Positions 13,499 through 13,935 of a DNA stretch of 13,935 bases are shown piece by piece. The notes beneath the pieces are model-generated. The model ran no database searches, was not told the origin of the DNA, and was given only the letters and a program-made list of their open reading frames with translations. Source of the DNA: JBBSOW01 sp038259365 (GTDB taxonomy: Bacteria; Actinomycetota; Actinomycetes; Propionibacteriales; Propionibacteriaceae). The stretch is from assembly GCA_038259365.1 (NCBI GenBank), contig JBBSOW010000081.1:1-13935 (forward strand), given 5' to 3'. The translations under genes were made by a program, and so were the position numbers. Numbering within the stretch: the stretch's first letter is position 1; each line of letters starts with the position of its first letter.

Positions 13499-13935
13499 AT
13501 GCCGCAACCGATTCTCCACACCGAGCGCCTCAGGCTCGAGCCCCTCGCCGATAGCCACCTCGAGTTCGAGGTCGAGCTGGATTCCGATCCCGAGGTCATG
13601 ACCTACATCAGCGGGCGCGCGCGTTCGCGGCACGAGGTCGAGCAGGCCCACACTCGCCGACTCGCCACCGCGCACGAGGTCCCCGGTCTGGGGGTTTTGG
13701 GCCGGCTTCGTCAAGGACGCCTTCATCGGGTGGTGGATCCTGCAACCACCAGGTGGACCCGACCAACCAAGGGTCGCGGGGGAAGCCGAACTGGGATATC
13801 GACTGTTGCGCAAGTATTGGCGCCAGGGGTACGCCAGCGAGGGTGCGCGTGAGCTGATCCGCTACGGCTTCGCCGACCTGGGGCTGGATCGAATCTTCGC
13901 CCAGACCATGGCGGCCAACAAGGCGTCGCGAGCGA
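13499..13935 (+). pseudogene. RimJ/RimL-like GNAT acetyltransferase, frameshifted and cut by the window end
   Basis: The first frame starts with MPQPILHTERLRLEPLADSH, a typical start of RimJ/RimL-type N-acetyltransferases, and stays family-like to the G-run at 13690-13694. Beyond that, the frame loses similarity and ends at 13852. If one G of the five is skipped, the next frame continues perfectly in family style: GFWAGFVKDAFIGWW, then ELGYRLLRKYWRQGYASEG with the acetyl-CoA-binding RQGYASEG loop, then IRYGFADLGLDRIF and MAANKASR at the window edge. One inserted base in the G-run therefore explains the break. It may be a true pseudogene, a phase-variable tract, or a sequencing error. The 84 bases between the toxin and this gene hold no clear promoter. 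The substrate is unknown. Confidence 0.8.

Noticed and set aside
1..13935. CRISPR array, insertion sequence with transposase, or prophage genes
   Set aside because: No regularly spaced repeats, no transposase or integrase motifs, and no phage genes were seen in either strand.

Overview
The window reads as part of the chromosome of a high-GC Gram-positive bacterium (Actinomycetota). The evidence is the GC-rich third codon positions, GTG starts, actinobacterial-type -10 elements (TAnnnT) placed directly before start codons, and the block comEA-comEC-holA / rpsT / lepA that is typical of this phylum. A Propionibacteriales-like host is possible, but that is an impression and not a demonstrated placement. 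The window is densely coding and holds no gene-free stretch over about 160 bases.

Left part (1-4608, + strand): an extracellular galactose-oxidase-like radical copper oxidase, cut at its 5' end by the window edge, carries C-terminal crystallin-like and discoidin/CBM32-like domains. It is followed by a single large gene that joins a flavin-dependent monooxygenase-like half to a zinc-ribbon SAM methyltransferase half. The fusion gene has lower GC than its surroundings, with the lowest stretch at the domain junction, which suggests accessory or acquired DNA.

Middle part (4725-8210): lepA (elongation factor 4) on the minus strand contains an unusual in-frame insertion that coincides with a palindromic repeat. 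Divergently from it runs a leaderless gene for a Tat/lipobox-bearing alpha/beta hydrolase. Then comes rpsT (ribosomal protein S20) with a textbook intrinsic terminator.

Right part (8246-12579, minus strand): the likely operon comEA-comEC-holA encodes the DNA receptor and channel for DNA uptake plus the delta subunit of the DNA polymerase clamp loader. comEA and comEC overlap by GTGA, and comEC and holA are 15 bases apart. In the divergent gap upstream of comEA sit two DnaA-box-like sequences. The other side of the gap starts a Phd/VapC-type toxin-antitoxin pair, itself overlapping by GTGA. A RimJ/RimL-like acetyltransferase at the right edge is broken by a one-base frameshift and is also cut by the window end.

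Housekeeping genes here (lepA, rpsT) have visible Shine-Dalgarno sequences. Three accessory genes (the fusion gene, the esterase and the antitoxin) instead have a TAnnnT hexamer exactly six bases before the start codon, as expected for leaderless mRNAs. The most interesting items are the monooxygenase-methyltransferase fusion, the repeat-derived insertion in lepA, the paired DnaA boxes between comEA and the toxin-antitoxin pair, and the domain arrangement of the copper oxidase.
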